Below are positions 35,791-44,798 of a stretch of DNA of 64,000 nucleotides, piece after piece (positions within the stretch are counted from its first letter, which is position 1; each line of letters starts with the position of its first letter). This stretch comes from Flaviramulus_B aquimarinus (GTDB lineage: Bacteria; Bacteroidota; Bacteroidia; Flavobacteriales; Flavobacteriaceae), in NCBI RefSeq assembly GCF_039543205.1, contig NZ_BAABJH010000001.1, forward strand, positions 62,001-126,000, in the 5' to 3' direction. The translations under genes and the position numbers were made by a program. Under the pieces are notes generated by a model, which had not been told where the DNA came from, ran no database searches, and saw nothing but the letters and a program-made list of their open reading frames with translations.

Positions 35791-36000
35791 ATTATATGAC
35801 TTTTAAAGTAAACTTACTATTATTAATCACATTAAACATTTTTTTAGGATAAAATGCAGAATATCACCTTAAAACAAACAATTTCTATACATATTAAAAA
35901 AACACCCATTAAATTTAACAACTCACTTTTATATTCATATAAGAAACCTAAAAGTCATTCTATTAACAGAACTTTAACCTTATCTGAATAAACCAAACCC

Positions 36001-36008
36001 TAAATTTG
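36001..36008 (+). promoter_or_regulatory. -7 box upstream of the TonB-dependent receptor gene
   Basis: TAAATTTG matches TAnnTTTG 25 nt before the ATG at 36034; a clear -33 TTG is absent. Confidence 0.35.
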
Positions 36009-36033
36009 TAGTCTAACTACCAAAATACTTTTA

Positions 36034-38454
36034 ATGGGTAAATCTTCTCTGCTTCTAATACTTTTTTCCTTATCAATACTATTTGGTTTTGCTCAAAGAC
36101 CAGAACAAAAAGAAGTTACCATTTCAGGACTTGTTATCGATCAAGAAACCAAGCAGCCATTGGAATACGCAACTATTGCTTTTTTTAGTAAACGTAAAAA
36201 TAAAATTATTACTGGTGGAATAACTGATGCCAAAGGGAACTTTAGTATGCCCGTTCAAACCGGTATATATGATATTACTATTGAATATATTTCTTTTAAA
36301 ACGATAACAATTTCTGATAAAAACATATTAAAACCTGAAAATTTAGGTCGCTTTTTACTCGAAATAGATACGGAATCATTAGATGAAGTTGAAATTATTG
36401 CAGAACGTACAACGGTTGAAATTCGTCTTGACAAAAAAATATATAATGTTGGTAAGGACTTAACGGTTAGCGGCGGTACCGTTAGTGATGTACTGGACAA
36501 TGTACCATCAGTTTCTGTTGATGCAGAAGGCAATGTTGCCCTAAGAGGTAACGATAATGTTAGAATTCTTATTAACGGAAAACCCTCTGGCTTGGTGGGG
36601 CTTAACTCAACAGATGCGTTACGTCAATTGCCTGCAGATGCTATCGAAAAAGTTGAAGTTGTAACATCGCCCTCAGCACGATATGAAGCAGAAGGAACTG
36701 CCGGAATTTTAAATATTATTTTACGTAGAAGCAAATTACAAGGGCTTAATGGGGCTCTAACAGCAAATATTGGTCACCCAGACGCCGCCGGTATTTCTGG
36801 AAACATAAATTATAGGACGGGAGATCTTAATTTTTTTAACACCTCATCCTATAATTATAGAGAGACTTTGGGCTATTGGTACAATGATGTTAAGTATTTT
36901 GATATTAACACCCCAGATTTAGATGAAAAAAGAGATTGGACAGATGTCAGAAAAGGATTTACAACAAACTTAGGTTTAGAATGGTACATAAATAAAACCG
37001 CATCGCTTACCACTGCTCTTGTATACAGAGATAATGATAATGAAAACAACGCTGTTAACAACTTTATTCAACTAGATAAAACGACAGGACTTACTAGTCA
37101 GAATATTCGATTAGACCCAGAAAAACAAGATGCTAAAACGATTCAATATTCTGTGAATTTCACAAAAGATTTTAAAAAGAGTAACCACAAGTTTAGCTTC
37201 GATTTTCAATATGAAAAATCTGATCAAGATGAAAATTCGACAATAATTTCCAATGGGATTGATACAGATATTGTTAGCACTTTGCAAGATCAAACAGATA
37301 TTTTATTACAGTCTGATTACGTTTTACCAATCGGAGAAATGAGTCAAATTGAAATGGGTTATCGTGGCAATTTCACCAATACAACTACAGATTTTGAGGT
37401 TTTATTGCTTAATGATACTTCAAATGAATTTGAATTAAATACAAACCTTTCCAATATTCTTAATTTCAAACAATATATAACCGCTGCTTATTTCCAATTT
37501 GGTAGTAAAATCAATAAAGTTTCTTATCTACTTGGACTAAGAATGGAAAATACAAGTACCACTCTAGACCAACCTACAAGTGGTGATTTTAAAAAGAAAC
37601 ATTTAACAGGTTTATTTCCTACGGTAAATTTAAACTATGAAATAAGTGACGACCAAAGCATCATGTTTGGTTTTAACCGAAGATTGCAACGACCAAGAGG
37701 ATTTATGATGAATCCTTTTCCATCTAGGTCAAGTTTAACCAATGTATTTCAAGGGAATCCAGATTTAGACCCTACTTTTAGTAGTAAATATGAACTTGGT
37801 TATTTAAACAAATTTGGAAAATTTACTTTAAGCTCTGCAATATATTACCAACATTCTGATAATGTTATAGCCTTTGTAAGCAGAGAAACTGGTGAAATCG
37901 TTACTATTGATGGTGAAGACTTTCCTGTTGTTGAAAGAGGTCCAGTAAATTTAGCAACCGATAATCGCTATGGATTTGAATTTAACCTAAACTATAATCC
38001 AACTAGAAAATGGCGTATTAACACCGATTTTAATATATTCAAACTAGAAAGAACAGGCGGTTTTGAAGGTATAGATTTAGGTTCAAATAATTTAACATGG
38101 TCTGCACGATTAACCAATAAGCTAACGCTACCCTATAACATTGATTGGCAAACAAACATGAATTATAGAGGTCCCAATAAAGATGCACAAAACGATAGAA
38201 AAGGAAGAGGTTCTATAAACACCGCCTTTAGTAAAGATTTATTTAAAGAAAAAGCATCAATAGCCTTTAATGTTAGAGATGTGTTTAATACCCGAATTTT
38301 TAGAAACCATATCACCACAGATACATTTACAACCGATCAGGAGATTCAGTTTAGAGGTGGTCGCACTTATAACTTATCATTTACTTACAGGTTTAACCAA
38401 AAGAAAAAACGAGAACGTCAAGGAGGTTTCAACGGTGGTGGTATTGAAATGTAA
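36034..38454 (+). CDS. TonB-dependent outer-membrane receptor with carboxypeptidase-D-like regulatory domain
   Basis: An 806-residue outer-membrane protein. Domains in order: signal peptide (MGKSSLLLILFSLSILFGFA); CarboxypepD_reg-like domain (about 27-105: VTISGLVIDQETKQPLEYATI, GNFSMPVQTGIYDITIEYISF); TonB plug (about 115-225: VSDVLDNVPSVSVDAEGNVALRGNDNVRILINGKPSG, IEKVEVVTSPSARYEAEG); and a beta-barrel of the 'OMP_b-brl_3' type to the end (YRFNQKKKRERQ). No SusD partner lies next to it, so it is not a canonical polysaccharide-utilisation pair. Substrate unknown. It is terminated by the hairpin at 38471-38507. Confidence 0.9.
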   Translation: MGKSSLLLILFSLSILFGFAQRPEQKEVTISGLVIDQETKQPLEYATIAFFSKRKNKIITGGITDAKGNFSMPVQTGIYDITIEYISFKTITISDKNILKPENLGRFLLEIDTESLDEVEIIAERTTVEIRLDKKIYNVGKDLTVSGGTVSDVLDNVPSVSVDAEGNVALRGNDNVRILINGKPSGLVGLNSTDALRQLPADAIEKVEVVTSPSARYEAEGTAGILNIILRRSKLQGLNGALTANIGHPDAAGISGNINYRTGDLNFFNTSSYNYRETLGYWYNDVKYFDINTPDLDEKRDWTDVRKGFTTNLGLEWYINKTASLTTALVYRDNDNENNAVNNFIQLDKTTGLTSQNIRLDPEKQDAKTIQYSVNFTKDFKKSNHKFSFDFQYEKSDQDENSTIISNGIDTDIVSTLQDQTDILLQSDYVLPIGEMSQIEMGYRGNFTNTTTDFEVLLLNDTSNEFELNTNLSNILNFKQYITAAYFQFGSKINKVSYLLGLRMENTSTTLDQPTSGDFKKKHLTGLFPTVNLNYEISDDQSIMFGFNRRLQRPRGFMMNPFPSRSSLTNVFQGNPDLDPTFSSKYELGYLNKFGKFTLSSAIYYQHSDNVIAFVSRETGEIVTIDGEDFPVVERGPVNLATDNRYGFEFNLNYNPTRKWRINTDFNIFKLERTGGFEGIDLGSNNLTWSARLTNKLTLPYNIDWQTNMNYRGPNKDAQNDRKGRGSINTAFSKDLFKEKASIAFNVRDVFNTRIFRNHITTDTFTTDQEIQFRGGRTYNLSFTYRFNQKKKRERQGGFNGGGIEM

Positions 38455-38470
38455 CAATACGCTATTAAAT

Positions 38471-38507
38471 AAAAAAGGAAGCTAACATTACATTAGCTTC
38501 CTTTTTT
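38471..38507. terminator. Strong bidirectional rho-independent terminator
   Basis: A 15-bp perfect stem (38471-38485 with 38493-38507; AAAAAAGGAAGCTAA / TTAGCTTCCTTTTTT) around a 7-nt loop, with A tract and T tract on the two sides. It serves the receptor gene and the convergent small membrane-protein gene. Confidence 0.88.
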
Positions 38508-38524
38508 ATATATGGTATATGTTT

Positions 38525-38698
38525 TTAAGCTTGACGCTTAGCTTTTCTTTCTTCTCGCATTTCTTTTAATCTTTCAATTAAAGAACCTCCAATCCAATAA
38601 GGAATTACAAAAGTTAATAAAAATATCATTAACCAAAATCCTATTGTTAAGATAGTTAAGAATGCTAAAAAGCCTAAATATTGATCAAAATCAAACAT
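38525..38698 (-). CDS. Small single-pass membrane protein (57 residues)
   Basis: From ATG 38696-38698 to TAA 38525-38527, 57 residues. The N-terminus MFDFDQYLGFLAFLTILTIG leads into a long hydrophobic stretch (FWLMIFLLTFVIPYWIGG), followed by a highly basic C-terminal tail (ERLKEMREERKAKRQA). The positive-inside rule puts the tail in the cytoplasm. No known family is recognised. Coding support comes from the coherent hydrophobic/basic layout and the terminator immediately downstream; an upstream promoter box was not found. Confidence 0.65.
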   Translation of the reverse strand: MFDFDQYLGFLAFLTILTIGFWLMIFLLTFVIPYWIGGSLIERLKEMREERKAKRQA

Positions 38699-38792
38699 AA
38701 TTGTAAGTGTCTTTTAAAAAATCTTATGCAAAGATAATGCAAAGGTGGGTCTTATACAATATCAAATTAAAATTTATTAACAGAGTTTTTCA

Positions 38793-39434
38793 CTAATCCA
38801 AATTAGGTTGTGGGGTCATTCTCAAATAAGGTTTTATTTCTTTATAACCTTTAGGAAAAATACTTGGTATATCGGCTGTTGCAACTGCAGGTACAACCAC
38901 ACAATCATCTCCATTATTCCAATTGGCAGGTGTTGCTACTTTATGATAAGCTGTTAATTGTAAGGAATCAATAACCCGCAACAGTTCATCAAAATTACGA
39001 CCTGTAGATGCTGGATAAGTAATCATTAATTTTACTTTTTTATCAGAACCAATTACAAATACCGAGCGCACAGTCAATTTACTATCCGCATTTGGATGAA
39101 TCATATCATAAAGTTCAGATACCTTTCTATCTTCATCTGCAATAATTGGAAAATTAACTGTTGTATTTTGGGTTTCGTTAATATCCTTAATCCATCCGTG
39201 ATGAGATTCAACACCATCAACACTTAATGCAACTACTTTAACATTCCGTTTATCAAATTCGGCTTTGTATTTTGCTACGGTTCCTAATTCTGTTGTACAA
39301 ACTGGGGTGTAATCTGCTGGATGCGAAAATAAAATTCCCCAACTATCATCTAACCAATCATGAAAATTGATTTTGCCTTCTGATGATTGTGCTGTAAAGT
39401 TTGGTGCTTCATCACCTAATCGTATTGTTGCCAT
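38793..39434 (-). CDS. 1-Cys peroxiredoxin (Prx6 type)
   Basis: A 213-residue peroxidase that reduces hydrogen peroxide and organic peroxides. The peroxidatic Cys lies in HPADYTPVCTTELG, and the longer C-terminal domain (YHKVATPANWNNGDDCVVVP, then YKEIKPYLRMTPQPN) is the hallmark of the Prx6/1-Cys group. There is no resolving Cys at the usual 2-Cys position, although one further Cys occurs in DDCVVVP. VKLMITYPASTGRNFDELLR is also typical. It is monocistronic, with the convergent small membrane protein 94 bp downstream. Confidence 0.93.
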   Translation of the reverse strand: MATIRLGDEAPNFTAQSSEGKINFHDWLDDSWGILFSHPADYTPVCTTELGTVAKYKAEFDKRNVKVVALSVDGVESHHGWIKDINETQNTTVNFPIIADEDRKVSELYDMIHPNADSKLTVRSVFVIGSDKKVKLMITYPASTGRNFDELLRVIDSLQLTAYHKVATPANWNNGDDCVVVPAVATADIPSIFPKGYKEIKPYLRMTPQPNLD

Positions 39435-39596
39435 TTTTATTTTTAGTTAAATTAATAAAAAGTATTTAGTGCAAATTAATATTTACATGAATATAGCTAT
39501 AAAGTTAGTTCATTTTGATATAAACAACGTTTACAATATGTTAAAAAATCTTATAAAAACTAACATATATCATAATAGAAAACATACTAAAAGAAT

Positions 39597-39604
39597 TAAC
39601 TTTG
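39597..39604 (+). promoter_or_regulatory. -7 box upstream of fumC
   Basis: TAACTTTG fits TAnnTTTG 26 nt before the fumC ATG; no TTG stands at -33. Confidence 0.35.
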
Positions 39605-39630
39605 TAGCTTAAAATTAAACCATAAACAAG

Positions 39631-41028
39631 ATGAGTTACAGAATAGAAAAAGATACCATGGGTGAGGTAAAAGTACCTGCCGATAAACTTTGGGGAGCCC
39701 AAACCGAACGTTCAAGAAAAAACTTTAAAATCGGACCTTCTGCATCTATGCCATTAGAAATCGTTTATGGTTTTGCATACTTAAAAAAAGCTGCGGCTTA
39801 TACCAATTGTGAACTAGGTGCTTTATCTACTGAAAAACGCGATTTAATCGCACAAGTATGTGATGAGATTTTAACTGGTAAACATGACGAGCAATTCCCA
39901 TTGGTGATCTGGCAAACGGGTTCTGGCACGCAAAGTAATATGAATGTTAATGAGGTTGTTGCCAACAGAGCCCATCAGTTAGCTGGTCACGTTGTTGGTG
40001 AAGGCGAAAAAACCATACAACCCAATGATGATGTTAATAAATCGCAATCGTCAAACGACACCTTCCCAACGGGTATGCACATTGCTGCTTATAAAAAAAT
40101 AGTAGAGACGACCATTCCTGGCGTTAAACAATTACGAGATACCTTAAAGAAAAAATCTGAAGCCTTTAACCATGTGGTTAAAATAGGTAGAACACACTTA
40201 ATGGACGCTACGCCTTTAACACTTGGTCAAGAACTTTCTGGTTATGTTGCGCAATTAAACCATGGAATAAACGCTTTAGAAAACACTTTACCGCATTTAA
40301 GCGAATTAGCTTTAGGCGGAACAGCTGTAGGAACTGGCCTAAACACACCCAAAGGCTATAGCAAGCGCGTTGCAGAATATATTGCAGAATTTACCGGTTT
40401 ACCCTTTGTAACTGCTCCAAATAAGTTTGAGGCCCTAGCTGCCCATGACGCCTTAGTTGAAACACATGGTGCTTTAAAACAATTGGCCGTGTCTTTAAAT
40501 AAAATTGCTAATGATGTTAGAATGATGGCTTCTGGCCCACGTTCAGGTATTGGCGAAATCATTATCCCAGCCAATGAACCTGGAAGTTCTATTATGCCCG
40601 GAAAAGTAAACCCAACACAATGTGAAGCATTAACCATGGTTTGTGCACAAGTTATGGGTAACGATGTAGCAATAGCTGTAGGTGGTATGCAAGGACATTA
40701 TGAATTAAATGTTTTTAAACCTGTAATGGCAGCAAATGTATTGCAATCTGCACAATTGATTGGTGATGCTTGTGTTAGCTTTGAAGAAAATTGTGCTGTT
40801 GGTATTGAACCAAACCATGACGTCATTAAAAAATTGCTTAACAATTCTTTAATGCTCGTAACGGCTTTAAATACAAAAATTGGTTACTATAAAGCAGCAG
40901 AAATTGCTAATACAGCACATAAAAATGGTACGACGTTAAAAGAAGAAGCTATTAATTTAGGATATGTAACTGCTCAAGATTATGATACTTGGGTAAAACC
41001 AGAAGATATGGTTGGTAGTCTTAAATAA
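39631..41028 (+). CDS. fumC: Class II fumarate hydratase
   Basis: Catalyses reversible hydration of fumarate to L-malate in the citric-acid cycle. The 465-residue length is standard. Conserved elements are GEVKVPADKLWGAQTERS, WQTGSGTQSNMNVNEV (substrate-binding), KSQSSNDTFPTGMHIA, KIGRTHLMDATPLTLGQE (general-base His region), and the superfamily signature GSSIMPGKVNP carrying the catalytic Ser loop. It is transcribed alone and closed by a strong terminator. Confidence 0.97.
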   Translation: MSYRIEKDTMGEVKVPADKLWGAQTERSRKNFKIGPSASMPLEIVYGFAYLKKAAAYTNCELGALSTEKRDLIAQVCDEILTGKHDEQFPLVIWQTGSGTQSNMNVNEVVANRAHQLAGHVVGEGEKTIQPNDDVNKSQSSNDTFPTGMHIAAYKKIVETTIPGVKQLRDTLKKKSEAFNHVVKIGRTHLMDATPLTLGQELSGYVAQLNHGINALENTLPHLSELALGGTAVGTGLNTPKGYSKRVAEYIAEFTGLPFVTAPNKFEALAAHDALVETHGALKQLAVSLNKIANDVRMMASGPRSGIGEIIIPANEPGSSIMPGKVNPTQCEALTMVCAQVMGNDVAIAVGGMQGHYELNVFKPVMAANVLQSAQLIGDACVSFEENCAVGIEPNHDVIKKLLNNSLMLVTALNTKIGYYKAAEIANTAHKNGTTLKEEAINLGYVTAQDYDTWVKPEDMVGSLK

Positions 41029-41049
41029 AATTTTTAAAAGGAAAATCAA

Positions 41050-41080
41050 AAAAAGACAGGTAGTATATACCTGTCTTTTT
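41050..41080. terminator. Rho-independent terminator after fumC
   Basis: A 13-bp stem (AAAAAGACAGGTA / TACCTGTCTTTTT; 41050-41062 with 41068-41080) with a 5-nt loop and T tract. The A tract on the other side could also stop transcription of the convergent Crp-like gene. Confidence 0.85.
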
Positions 41081-41172
41081 GGTTGGTTAGCTATCAATCC
41101 TTTGTAAATTGTAAAAAAAAAGGAAATCGAGTCAAATATATAACGAACTAACCTTTTTAAAATTAACATTTG

Positions 41173-41748
41173 TTAAAGTGCTTTGATTTTTTTTCTGATT
41201 CTACTTAATTGAACAGCCGTAATACTTAAATATGATGCTATTTGATACTGCGGAATCAATTTATCAATATCAGGAATTTTCTTTCTCAATTTTAAATAAC
41301 GTTTGGTAGCATCCATAGAAATTAATTCCAATTGACGTTCTTCATATCTTATAAAAACATGCTCTAATATTCTATTATACAAGTTACTAATACTTATATC
41401 TTTTTTACATAAATCTTGAATATCATTAAAGTTTAATTCATAAACTTTGCATTCAGTAAGTGTTTCATAAGTTAAAGTAGAAGCTTGTTTTTGTATCAAT
41501 GCAGTTAATGAAGCCACAAAGCTAAATGGCATAAAAAAATTTTTATTAAACTCTTTTCCCTTTTCATCACTCAAATAAGCACGCATCATTCCAGAAGTCA
41601 ACATATAAATCTTATTAGGAACTTCACCTGGTTTTGATATTAATACACCTGGTTCTAATTTTTTATATGAAGATATTTTAGCGAGTTTAGAGAAAGTTTC
41701 TTCAGAAACATCCAAAAACGAGTTTAAAAAAACTAAGTTAGGATTCAT
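41173..41748 (-). CDS. Crp/Fnr-family transcriptional regulator
   Basis: A 191-residue regulator with an N-terminal cyclic-nucleotide-binding-type beta-barrel (KLEPGVLISKPGEVPNKIYMLTSG, then FVASLTALIQKQ) and a short C-terminal helix-turn-helix (IPQYQIASYLSITAVQLSRIRKK). The phosphate-binding cassette RxS is not evident, so the effector is probably not cAMP. There are no Fnr-type cysteine clusters for iron-sulphur sensing. The start overlaps the stop of the upstream racemase gene by 4 bp, so the two are co-translated; it may report on an amino-acid-related signal. Confidence 0.88.
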   Translation of the reverse strand: MNPNLVFLNSFLDVSEETFSKLAKISSYKKLEPGVLISKPGEVPNKIYMLTSGMMRAYLSDEKGKEFNKNFFMPFSFVASLTALIQKQASTLTYETLTECKVYELNFNDIQDLCKKDISISNLYNRILEHVFIRYEERQLELISMDATKRYLKLRKKIPDIDKLIPQYQIASYLSITAVQLSRIRKKIKAL

Positions 41749-42446
41749 ACTTTAAAGTTATTTAACACATCCATAAACGCTTTAGTCGCATGAATAGTTG
41801 TGGTATCAAAAACGGGAACTAAAACATCTATTTGTTTTATTAATAGTGGGATTTCAGTACATCCTAAAATAACACCTTCTGCGCCTTCATTTATTAATTT
41901 CTCTATAATTTGCAAATAAACTTGTTTAGATGCATCTTTTAATACCCCTTTTGATAACTCTGTATAAATTATTTCATGAATGGCGTTTCTATCATCAAGA
42001 TTTGGAACTATCGTTTTTATACCAAACGATTTTAAAACATTGATAAAAAAATCTTTCTCCATGGTATACTTAGTCCCTAAAAGCGCTACGGTATTCAAAT
42101 TCTTTTCTATAATTTGTTGTGCTGTTGCCTCTGCTATATGAATTACAGGAATAGTTACAACTTTTTTAACGGCCTCTATAGTCAAATGCATTGTATTTGC
42201 ACAAATTAAAATACATTTTGCTCCTGCAAGTTCTAGGCTTTTTGCTGCGTTGGCCATAATATCATTTAATTTATCCCATCTGTTTTCTTTTTGTAGGTTG
42301 GCAATTTCAGCAAAATTAACAGAGTTTATAATCACCTTGCACGAGTGGTTTTCTCCAAAACGCTCACTTGCCAACCGATTCAAAACTTCATAATACATTA
42401 TTGTAGACTGTGGCGTAATTCCACCAATTAATCCTATAGTTTGCAT
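41745..42446 (-). CDS. Aspartate/glutamate racemase family protein
   Basis: A 233-residue cofactor-independent racemase. The N-terminus is the family's IGLIGGITPQSTIMYYEVLNR. Two conserved cysteines expected for two-base catalysis are present, in CANTMH and LGCTEI. The intervening segments (LLGTKYTM, HEIIYTEL) match YgeA/Asp-Glu racemase proteins. YgeA-type members have broad amino-acid racemase activity, so the substrate here is open. It is the first gene of a two-gene operon with a Crp-like regulator and is divergent from hutI across a short gap. Confidence 0.87.
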   Translation of the reverse strand: MQTIGLIGGITPQSTIMYYEVLNRLASERFGENHSCKVIINSVNFAEIANLQKENRWDKLNDIMANAAKSLELAGAKCILICANTMHLTIEAVKKVVTIPVIHIAEATAQQIIEKNLNTVALLGTKYTMEKDFFINVLKSFGIKTIVPNLDDRNAIHEIIYTELSKGVLKDASKQVYLQIIEKLINEGAEGVILGCTEIPLLIKQIDVLVPVFDTTTIHATKAFMDVLNNFKV

Positions 42447-42503
42447 CGTTTCTAATTTTTTGTGCCTAAATTTATAGCTTTAATCCATTTATCCAAACTT
42501 TTA

Positions 42504-43742
42504 ATGTCCATATTAATCATTAATATAAAGGAACTTCTTCAAGTCAGAGCTTCAAATGTTTTAAAGGTGTCTGGCGAGGACATGAAACATTTACCCACAA
42601 TTAAAAACGCTTATCTTTTAATAGAAGATGATAATATTAAAGATTATGGCAGCATGGATGATTGTATAGCAATTATTGCCGATAAAACCATAGATGCCAA
42701 AGGGAAACTCGTGTTACCTACATGGTGCGATTCACATACACATATCGTTTATGCAGGCAACAGAGAACAAGAATTTGTAGATCGAATTAAGGGATTAAGT
42801 TATGCCGAAATTGCTAACCGTGGTGGTGGTATTTTAAATTCTGCTAAAACACTCCAAAACACTTCTGAAGAAGACTTGTATAACCAGTCTATAAAGCGCG
42901 TTATAAACGTTATAAAACTTGGAACAGGTGCACTTGAAATAAAGTCTGGGTATGGATTGACAGTAGAATCTGAACTTAAAATGCTTCGCGTTATAAAACG
43001 TATTAAAGACGAGCTCCCTATAGAAGTTAAGGCTACATTTCTTGGAGCTCATGCCATTCCTGAACAATTTAAAAACAACAAAAAGAATTATACCGACTTA
43101 ATAATCAATGAAATGCTTCCAAAAATTGCTAATGAAAATTTAGCCGATTTTATCGATGTGTTTTGTGAGAAAGGCTATTTTTCCATTGAAGATACCGATG
43201 CTATTCTTTCTGCTGGCCTTACTTTTGGATTGATTCCAAAACTTCATGTCAACCAATTTAATGCTTTTGGTGGCATTGCTCTAGGTGTAAAATACAAAGC
43301 TTTATCTGTAGATCATTTAGAAGAATTAGCCCCGCAGGACATTGAGGCACTAAAAGAAAGTGATACTATTCCTGTAGCACTTCCCTCCTGTTCTTATTTT
43401 TTAAGTATTCCATATACACCCGCTAGAGAACTTATTGATGCTGGATTAGCACTTGCTTTAGCAACCGATTATAATCCAGGTTCTACACCTAGCGGAAATA
43501 TGAATTTTGTGATAAGCACGGCTTGCATTAAAATGAAAATGACTCCTGAAGAAGCTATAAATGCATCCACAATTAATGGTGCTTATGCTATGGGTATTTC
43601 AAAAGATTATGGCAGTATCAGTAAAGGAAAAAAAGCGAATATAATCATAACCAACACTGTTCCTAGTTATAATTATTTACCTTATGCATTTGGCGAAAAC
43701 CATATAGAAACTGTTATTATTAAGGGCAAAATTATGACATAA
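42504..43742 (+). CDS. hutI: Imidazolonepropionase
   Basis: Third enzyme of histidine degradation, hydrolysing 4-imidazolone-5-propionate to N-formimino-L-glutamate. An amidohydrolase of 412 residues from the ATG at 42504 (MSILIINIKELLQVR); an upstream ATG at 42462 adds 14 residues unlike the family. The metal motif SHTHIVYAGNREQEF, GGGILNSA, LEIKSGYGLT, FLGAHAIPEQF, KLHVNQF and LATDYNPGSTPSGNM are all present. hutG lies about 1 kb downstream on the same strand, with a minus-strand gene between; hutH and hutU are not in the window. Confidence 0.95.
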   Translation: MSILIINIKELLQVRASNVLKVSGEDMKHLPTIKNAYLLIEDDNIKDYGSMDDCIAIIADKTIDAKGKLVLPTWCDSHTHIVYAGNREQEFVDRIKGLSYAEIANRGGGILNSAKTLQNTSEEDLYNQSIKRVINVIKLGTGALEIKSGYGLTVESELKMLRVIKRIKDELPIEVKATFLGAHAIPEQFKNNKKNYTDLIINEMLPKIANENLADFIDVFCEKGYFSIEDTDAILSAGLTFGLIPKLHVNQFNAFGGIALGVKYKALSVDHLEELAPQDIEALKESDTIPVALPSCSYFLSIPYTPARELIDAGLALALATDYNPGSTPSGNMNFVISTACIKMKMTPEEAINASTINGAYAMGISKDYGSISKGKKANIIITNTVPSYNYLPYAFGENHIETVIIKGKIMT

Positions 43743-43743
43743 A

Positions 43744-43774
43744 AAAACCTCAAACTTTTTAAGTTTGAGGTTTT
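43744..43774. terminator. Bidirectional terminator after hutI
   Basis: A 14-bp stem (AAAACCTCAAACTT / AAGTTTGAGGTTTT; 43744-43757 with 43761-43774), 3-nt loop, flanked by A and T tracts, between the convergent hutI and coiled-coil protein genes. Confidence 0.88.
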
Positions 43775-43796
43775 AATTTTAGGGATTTTTTATGGA

Positions 43797-44678
43797 TTAT
43801 CTTAAAGTAAACTCAGAACTAGATACCAAGTCTTTTTGGTTAAAAACGTTTACTACGTAACGACCTTTTTCAAAATTAGCTTCTTTAGATGTTACAAACT
43901 CACAAACATTAAGACTTGCGTTTTCATAATTAAACTTACTAATTATACTGTAGTTTAATGTTTTTTCATCAAAAGTAACTTGTTCATTTAAACCTAAAGT
44001 ATTGTTTTTAGGATCTATAACTTGAACATATAATTCTTCGTCACCAGCTTGAACTAAAGCATTTTTAGCAACCGTAAAACAAACTCTAATTTTGTCTGTT
44101 CTACTAGCTCTTTCAGTTGGTATTAATTTACCAGAAGTTCTTTCTATAACGCCAAAACCTTTTAAACCAACAGTGTTTAAAATAGCAGCATTTTCTACAA
44201 CTTCAGCTAATGCACTATTTTGTACTAACAAAGAATCAGTAAATATGGTACGCTCTTCTAAACGTACACGGGTACTATCTAAAGATGTTGCTAAATATGA
44301 GTTCTCAACTCGTAATGAATCATTTTGAGCTAACAATACGTCCATTTCTTTTTGTAAGGACTGGTATTTTCTTTTGTATCGCCACAAACTTTTTACATTC
44401 GTTTCTGAAATTTTCAAAGAATCGATTAATCCTTGAATACGCCCTCTAGCTTCAACTAAATTAGCGTTTGCAATATCATTCTCTCCAATAGCATCGTCAT
44501 ATTGCTTTGCCATAGCGTTCAAATCATTCATGACTAATCGCTTCTCTTCAGTTAATTCATTCTGAACTTTTTTACTACTATTATATAAATTCATAGTATA
44601 AAATCCAGTTGCAAGGAATAAAACCAGTGCAATACCCAATCCTACTTTAAGCCCTGTGTTACTTTTGTTGTTTTCCAT
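43797..44678 (-). CDS. Membrane-anchored coiled-coil protein of unknown function
   Basis: A 293-residue protein: a short cytoplasmic N-terminus, one membrane span at about 11-31 (VGLGIALVLFLATGFYTMNL), a heptad-rich coiled coil to about 160 (for example YQSLQKEMDVLLAQNDSLRV) and a C-terminal beta-rich domain (about 175-293: RTDKIRVCFTVAKNALVQAG, EELYVQVIDPKNNTLGL, KGRYVVNVFNQKDLV). The C-terminal domain is predicted to lie in the periplasm, facing envelope components. I recognise the layout from flavobacterial conserved hypothetical proteins, but no function is known. Confidence 0.75.
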   Translation of the reverse strand: MENNKSNTGLKVGLGIALVLFLATGFYTMNLYNSSKKVQNELTEEKRLVMNDLNAMAKQYDDAIGENDIANANLVEARGRIQGLIDSLKISETNVKSLWRYKRKYQSLQKEMDVLLAQNDSLRVENSYLATSLDSTRVRLEERTIFTDSLLVQNSALAEVVENAAILNTVGLKGFGVIERTSGKLIPTERASRTDKIRVCFTVAKNALVQAGDEELYVQVIDPKNNTLGLNEQVTFDEKTLNYSIISKFNYENASLNVCEFVTSKEANFEKGRYVVNVFNQKDLVSSSEFTLR

Positions 44679-44798
44679 AATTACTTGTTTTAATGTGTTA
44701 AGGTTAATCTAAATCTTGTTTTAATTTTAATTGCTTGTTTTTAATGCTGCAAACAAATAATGATGTACTTTTAATATTCAAAATTCATTTACTCTGTT

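Noticed and set aside
36034..38454. A polysaccharide-utilisation locus built on the TonB-dependent receptor
   Set aside because: No SusD-like gene, glycoside hydrolase or regulator adjoins it, and the barrel type is not SusC.
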